From Actinomycetales bacterium (lineage in GTDB: Bacteria > Actinomycetota > Actinomycetes > Actinomycetales > Microbacteriaceae): a DNA stretch of 17,546 bases. The notes under the pieces are model-generated. The model did no database searches and was not told where the DNA came from. It saw nothing but the letters and a program-made list of their open reading frames with translations. Of this stretch, positions 14,030-17,546 are shown in pieces; the first letter of the stretch is position 1; the number at the start of each line of letters is the position of its first letter. Both the position numbers and the translations under genes were made by a program. Location of the stretch: contig JAATFJ010000363.1 of the NCBI GenBank assembly GCA_015655255.1, forward strand, positions 1 through 17,546, given 5' to 3'.

Positions 14030-15319
14030 GTGAGCGAAGCGGCACAAGCGGCGATCCGGCGACTGCCCGACGGGACCGTCAAGCAGATCGGGCCGCTGAC
14101 GGGAACGAGCGTGTGGACGGTGCCGGGGCGGGCGAATCGACCTCTCGCGGCAGCACGCGCGGAGCCGCGCACGCTGGAGCCCGGGGAGAGTGAGCGTCTC
14201 TGCGCCTTCTGCACGGCACGGTACCGGGAGACGACGCCGGAGAAGGCACGGCTCGTCGGCGCCGATTTCGCCGAACAGCGGCGCCTGCTTCCTGCAGAGG
14301 TGTCCCGCGCGGTCGCCGAGTTCCGCCGCTTCGGGAATCTCTTCGAGATCGTGTCGGCGGACTACTGGCGGCAGAACCACGGCTTCCATCAGCCGGAGAC
14401 GATCCGCGCGTGGGCACGCGCGTACCTCGCCGACCCCGAGGGGCGCGCGCACATCGAGATGCTCGCGGAGATCCGGGCCCGGGCGAGCGGTGTGGCGCAA
14501 TCGGTGGAGGAGGCGGCCCTCGATCTGCTCGGCGGCTCGCACGATGTCATCGTCGCCCGCCGTCACGTCGTCGACGGAGCGGAGACGGACGATCAGCTCG
14601 TCTCCTCCGGGGTGCTCACGGAGGAGGAGCATGCCGCCTACTTCGCGTTCACGGTGCGGTCGCTCGCCGAGATCCAGGCGGCGCAGCCCTCGGCAGCGTC
14701 CATCGCCGTGTTCCAGAACTGGCTACGTCCCGCGGGCGCATCCTTCGAGCACCTGCACAAGCAGCTCGTCGCGATCGATGAGGTGGGCCCGCAGGTGGAG
14801 CGCGAGCTGCGCCTGCTCGCGGAGGATCGCGGGCTCTACCAGCATGCGATCGCCGACCTCGCCGTTTCGGAGCGACTCATCGTCGCCGCCACCGAGGGGG
14901 CGGTCGCCGTCGCGGGCGTCGGTCACCGCTTCCCCGCGCTCGAGGTGTATTCGACGTCGACGGCGCAGCTGCCCCAGGAGCACTCCGATGCCGAGGTCCG
15001 CGCCGTGTCCGACCTCGTGCATGCGCTGCACGCCGCGACGGGCGTCGCCGTGCCGACGAACGAGGAGTGGCACTACCGCCCGCCCGCCGCGACCCTCCCG
15101 ATGCCCTGGCGGATCGTCCTGAAATGGCGCATCTCCACGCCCGCAGGCTTCGAGGGCGGCACGAAGGTGTACGTGAGCACGATCGACCCCTGGGAGCTGC
15201 GCCGCCGCACCGTCGTCGCGCTGGAACGGCTGCGCGCGGAGGGACGGATCTCCGCGGGAATCCGGATCGGGGACGAGTGCACGGCGGAGGATGCGCGGCT
15301 GGGGTATGCGGAGGGGTGA
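14030..15319 (+). CDS. DUF4921-type, galactose-1-phosphate uridylyltransferase-like protein (429 aa)
   Basis: This resembles the uncharacterised DUF4921 group of actinobacterial proteins, recognised from memory. C58-x2-C61 (CAFCTARY) could bind zinc, as the CxxC of GalT does. A histidine pair H241-x-H243 in SFEHLHKQL sits where the GalT/HIT superfamily carries its nucleotidylated His. Other marks are VFQNWLRPAGASFEHLH and, near the end, WRIVLKWRISTPAGFEGGTK. A nucleotide-sugar or nucleotide transferase or hydrolase role fits, but no substrate can be assigned. The start is GTG 14030, 6 bases after TAAGCT. It is divergent from PadR and has no gene partner; the next gene starts 55 bases on with a promoter-like element of its own. 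Confidence 0.78.
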   Translation: MSEAAQAAIRRLPDGTVKQIGPLTGTSVWTVPGRANRPLAAARAEPRTLEPGESERLCAFCTARYRETTPEKARLVGADFAEQRRLLPAEVSRAVAEFRRFGNLFEIVSADYWRQNHGFHQPETIRAWARAYLADPEGRAHIEMLAEIRARASGVAQSVEEAALDLLGGSHDVIVARRHVVDGAETDDQLVSSGVLTEEEHAAYFAFTVRSLAEIQAAQPSAASIAVFQNWLRPAGASFEHLHKQLVAIDEVGPQVERELRLLAEDRGLYQHAIADLAVSERLIVAATEGAVAVAGVGHRFPALEVYSTSTAQLPQEHSDAEVRAVSDLVHALHAATGVAVPTNEEWHYRPPAATLPMPWRIVLKWRISTPAGFEGGTKVYVSTIDPWELRRRTVVALERLRAEGRISAGIRIGDECTAEDARLGYAEG

Positions 15320-15342
15320 GGTCAGGCGAGAAGGGCGACCTC
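15318..15342 (+). terminator. Short hairpin after the DUF4921-type gene
   Basis: GAGGTC (15318-15323) pairs with GACCTC (15337-15342) around 13 bases, beginning in the stop codon. It is short and lacks a T-tract, so it is only a weak terminator candidate. Confidence 0.25.
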
Positions 15343-15362
15343 GCAGTGTCGGCGGCCCAGGA

Positions 15363-15368
15363 TAGCGT
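15363..15368 (+). promoter_or_regulatory. Candidate -10 element, leaderless start of the RhuM-Fic gene
   Basis: TAGCGT is followed by CGGACT and then ATG 15375, with no ribosome site. The same hexamer precedes the ABC ATPase start at 16471. Confidence 0.5.
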
Positions 15369-15374
15369 CGGACT

Positions 15375-16319
15375 ATGAAAGACATCGAGCTGTACGAGTC
15401 GGCAGACGGCAGCATCTCTCTGCAGGTCCGCACAGATGCGGAGACCGTGTGGCTGACGCAGCAGCAGATCGCGACGCTCTTCGGTCGCGACGTGACAGTA
15501 ATCCGTCGGCATATCGCGAACGCGAGACGCGAGGAGCTGGAGGACATGGCAACTAGTGCAAAATTTGCACTAGTTCAGCGCGAGGGCGACCGTGAGGTTG
15601 AGCGTCACGTCGAGCATTACAACCTGGACATGGTGTTGTCCGTCGGGTATCGGGTCAAGTCCCCCGAGGGCGTGCGTTTTCGACGCTGGGCCACCGAACG
15701 CCTGCGCGACTATCTCGTGCAGGGCTATGCGCTCAATGAACAGCGGCTGGAGCAGCTGGGTTCCCTCGTGCAGATCCTGGCCCGCTCGAACGACGATCTG
15801 GTCGCGGGCGTCGCCGACGTGCTCGCCGAGTATATGCCCGGTCTCACGCTGCTGCGCGACTACGACGAGGGCCGCATCGATGCGACCCTCGGTGCGGTCC
15901 CCGGCTGGGCGCTCACGCTGGATGAGGCACGGGTGGTCATCGCCCAGGTGGCGTCCGAGTTCCCCGACGATGCCCTGTTCGGCACGGAGCGGGGTGATGC
16001 GCTCGCCGGGGTGATCGGAACGATCTACCAGGGCTTCGCTGGACAGGATCTCTACCCCACCGTCGAGGAGAAGGCCGCGAACCTGCTCTACCTCGTCGTG
16101 AAAGACCACCCGCTCTCTGACGGAAATAAGCGCAGCGCAGCGGCCCTGTTCGTCACATTCCTCGCGCGGAATGGGCAGCTTGCGGGCATCGGTAGCGTTC
16201 CGCGCATCACCAATAACGCCCTCGCCGCGATCACCCTCATGGTCGCCATGAGCGACCCGAAGGAGAAAGACCTCATGATCGCGCTCCTGGTTCGTATGGT
16301 CACAGAAGAAGCGACCTGA
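15375..16319 (+). CDS. RhuM-like N-terminus fused to a Fic/DOC domain (314 aa)
   Basis: Residues 1-120 are a RhuM-type (virulence protein RhuM) domain. An HTH-like stretch, WLTQQQIATLFGRDVTVIRR (26-45), is followed by VEHYNLDMVLSVGYRVKSPE and FRRWATERLRDYL. Residues about 150-310 are a Fic/DOC domain, with VEEKAANLLYLVVK and the active loop HPLSDGNKRSA (245-255). The catalytic His and the GNKR are present, while the usual Phe of HPFxDGNKR is Leu. Fic enzymes attach AMP or phosphate to target proteins; Doc is a phosphorylating toxin. No separate antitoxin gene is adjacent, so it is either self-contained or not a toxin. It starts at ATG 15375 after TAGCGT. Codons 60-67 form most of a perfect palindrome in rare A/T-rich codons (see 15551-15575). 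Such fusions occur in accessory regions. Confidence 0.88.
   Translation: MKDIELYESADGSISLQVRTDAETVWLTQQQIATLFGRDVTVIRRHIANARREELEDMATSAKFALVQREGDREVERHVEHYNLDMVLSVGYRVKSPEGVRFRRWATERLRDYLVQGYALNEQRLEQLGSLVQILARSNDDLVAGVADVLAEYMPGLTLLRDYDEGRIDATLGAVPGWALTLDEARVVIAQVASEFPDDALFGTERGDALAGVIGTIYQGFAGQDLYPTVEEKAANLLYLVVKDHPLSDGNKRSAAALFVTFLARNGQLAGIGSVPRITNNALAAITLMVAMSDPKEKDLMIALLVRMVTEEAT
15551..15575. repeat. Perfect 25-bp palindrome inside the RhuM-Fic coding sequence
   Basis: AACTAGTGCAAA (15551-15562), a central A (15563) and TTTGCACTAGTT (15564-15575) make two perfect 12-base arms. It covers the last base of codon 59 and all of codons 60-67 (T-S-A-K-F-A-L-V), and the codons are ACT AGT GCA AAA TTT GCA CTA GTT, all ending in A or T. 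A one-base loop rules out a normal RNA hairpin, so a site bound by a protein dimer is more likely than a terminator. Confidence 0.9.
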
Positions 16320-16384
16320 GCCGGGCCGAAGAAGTGGACGGCGGAACGGCATCAGGAGGGGCGACCGCACCCCACACTCCCCCG

Positions 16385-16436
16385 CATCCTCCCGAAGTAC
16401 CATCCTTTTCCGCGTATCTGGTACCTGAGGAGGATG
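16385..16436. promoter_or_regulatory. Long inverted repeat upstream of the ABC exporter, candidate operator
   Basis: CATCCTCCCGAAGTACCA (16385-16402) and TGGTACCTGAGGAGGATG (16419-16436) match at 15 of 18 positions as an inverted repeat, separated by 16 bases. The right arm reaches the -35 position of the promoter before ATG 16471. The matching blocks are CATCCTCC and GTACCA. A repressor or activator site is more likely than a terminator because no T-tract follows. Confidence 0.55.
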
Positions 16437-16457
16437 TGCGGGAACCCGCCGCCCGCC

Positions 16458-16463
16458 TAGCGT
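16458..16463 (+). promoter_or_regulatory. Candidate -10 element of the ABC exporter operon
   Basis: TAGCGT is followed by CGAAGAC and then ATG 16471, with no Shine-Dalgarno. The long inverted repeat ends 21 bases upstream of it. Confidence 0.5.
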
Positions 16464-16470
16464 CGAAGAC

Positions 16471-17382
16471 ATGATCACAGCGGAAGGCCTCGTGAAGAGG
16501 TTCGGAGACAAGACCGCCGTCCAGGACGTATCGTTCACCGTCAGACCCGGATCCGTGACGGGCTTCCTCGGCCCCAACGGGGCGGGGAAGTCCACGACGA
16601 TGCGAATGATCGTGGGCCTGGATCGGCCCACGTCCGGACGGGCCACGGTCAACGGCCAAGAATACCGTCGCCTGCGCGCGCCTCTCGCCGAGGTCGGCGT
16701 GCTCCTCGATGCGAAGGCCGTGCACACGGGCAGGACCGCGCGCAATCATCTGCGGGCCATGGCCGCGACGCACGGTATCCCCGCCCGCAGGGTCGATGAG
16801 GTGATGGGGCTGACCGGGATCACCTCTGTCGCGAACAAGCGCGCGGGGAAGTTCTCCCTCGGCATGGGGCAGCGCCTGGGCATCGCGTCCGCGCTTCTGG
16901 GGGATCCGCACACGCTCATCCTCGATGAGCCCGTGAACGGCCTCGATCCGGAAGGCGTGCGCTGGGTGCGAGAGTTCGTGCGCCACCTCGCTGCGGAGGG
17001 GCGCACCGTGCTCCTCTCCAGCCATCTCATGAGCGAGATGTCGCAGACCGCCGATCACGTCATCGTGCTCGGCCGCGGGCGCGTACTCGCCGACGCTACC
17101 CTGTCCGATCTCGTGCGCGATCTCACCACGGCGACGGTGCATGTGCGCAGTCCCCGGGCCGCCGAGCTCATCTCCGCACTCGCCGCGAGCGGCACCGAGA
17201 TCACCGCGACGGGTCCGGAGACGTTCGAGGTGCAGGGCGTCCCCGCCGCACACATCGGGGATGTGGCCGCCGCGCACTCCCTCCCCCTCCATGAACTCAC
17301 CCCCACGACGGGATCGCTCGAAGACGCCTACCTCGCCCTCACGGGCGAATCGGTCGAGTACGTCTCGAAGGAGATCGCATGA
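16471..17382 (+). CDS. ABC transporter ATP-binding protein, drug/bacitracin-export type (303 aa)
   Basis: The cytosolic ATPase of an ABC-2 type transporter. It has Walker A GPNGAGKS (34-41), signature FSLGMGQR (128-135), Walker B LILDEP (149-154) with VNGLDPEG after it, and H-loop H185 in LLSSHLMSEM. Residues about 215-303 are the C-terminal domain typical of DrrA/BcrA-like exporters (VHVRSPRAAELISAL, then LTPTTGSLEDAYLALTGE). The stop overlaps the ATG of the permease gene by 4 bases, so the two are translationally coupled. The start is ATG 16471 after TAGCGT. A long inverted repeat upstream suggests regulated expression, though no dedicated regulator gene lies in the window. The substrate is unknown: a drug, peptide antibiotic or lipid are all possible. 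Confidence 0.92.
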   Translation: MITAEGLVKRFGDKTAVQDVSFTVRPGSVTGFLGPNGAGKSTTMRMIVGLDRPTSGRATVNGQEYRRLRAPLAEVGVLLDAKAVHTGRTARNHLRAMAATHGIPARRVDEVMGLTGITSVANKRAGKFSLGMGQRLGIASALLGDPHTLILDEPVNGLDPEGVRWVREFVRHLAAEGRTVLLSSHLMSEMSQTADHVIVLGRGRVLADATLSDLVRDLTTATVHVRSPRAAELISALAASGTEITATGPETFEVQGVPAAHIGDVAAAHSLPLHELTPTTGSLEDAYLALTGESVEYVSKEIA

Positions 17383-17546
17383 CTACCGCACCCGCACGCC
17401 GTGAGACGACCACGCCGGCCTACCGGCTCCGCTTCGACAGGGAACTGCGCGGCGAGTGGATCAAGCTCGCCACGCTCCGATCCACCTGGTGGTCCATCGG
17501 GATCACCGCGCTCCTCACGATCGGACTCGCCCTGCTCATCGCGTCC
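17379..17546 (+). CDS. ABC-2 type permease, N-terminal part (cut by window edge)
   Basis: The first 56 residues are visible. A basic cytosolic stretch ends in RGEWIKLATLRSTWWSIG, which is the usual opening of ABC-2 permeases paired with BcrA-like ATPases. The first membrane helix then begins (ITALLTIGLALLIAS). ATG 17379 overlaps the ATPase stop by 4 bases. The gene continues past the window, so its length and later helices cannot be judged. Confidence 0.85.
   Translation, partial: MTTAPARRETTTPAYRLRFDRELRGEWIKLATLRSTWWSIGITALLTIGLALLIAS

Noticed and set aside
1..17546. tRNA, rRNA, CRISPR array, insertion sequence or attachment site
   Set aside because: No cloverleaf-like sequence, regularly spaced repeat, transposase or integrase, or flanking duplicated site was seen by eye in the window.

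Overview
The window is GC-rich with strong G/C preference at third codon positions. Its content points to an actinobacterium, probably a member of Micrococcales (Microbacteriaceae-like; the exact genus cannot be read from the sequence): PadR-UbiB, a DUF4921-type protein, a GAF regulator beside an acetoin reductase, and many genes that appear to be transcribed without a leader. At nine starts a TANNNT-like -10 element lies 6-7 bases before the start codon, while other genes have clear Shine-Dalgarno sites.

Layout. 1-73: tail of an unidentified gene. 239-1753 (-): unusual zinc-motif SDR oxidoreductase. 2068-2820 (+): classical SDR. 2874-3137 (+): small acidic protein whose 3' end overlaps a convergent ImmA-type metallopeptidase (3049-3471, -). 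That peptidase follows a small helix-turn-helix (HTH) gene (3502-3867, -), which is divergent from a paralogous HTH gene (3962-4252, +). The two HTH genes have matching promoters. 4352-5194 (+): RNase HI with a long linker and an extra C-terminal segment. Three perfect hairpins follow and separate it from a convergent acetoin/diacetyl reductase (5385-6167, -). Divergent from the reductase is an AcoR-like GAF regulator (6473-7678, +).

7866-13823 is all on the minus strand. A PadR regulator and a UbiB/ABC1 kinase form one unit. A four-gene importer operon follows: lipoprotein binding protein, SAM methyltransferase, FecCD-type permease and ATPase, each joined to the next by a 4-base ATGA overlap. 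The plus strand then carries a DUF4921/GalT-like protein (14030-15319), a RhuM-Fic fusion (15375-16319), and an ABC exporter ATPase with the start of its permease (16471 to the window end).

The most striking signal is a perfect 25-bp palindrome inside the RhuM-Fic coding sequence (15551-15575). It is written entirely in A/T-rich codons that are otherwise rare here, as if the DNA and not only the protein were under selection. Next in interest are the divergent HTH pair, which looks like an inverted duplication including its promoters, and the methyltransferase built into the importer operon.
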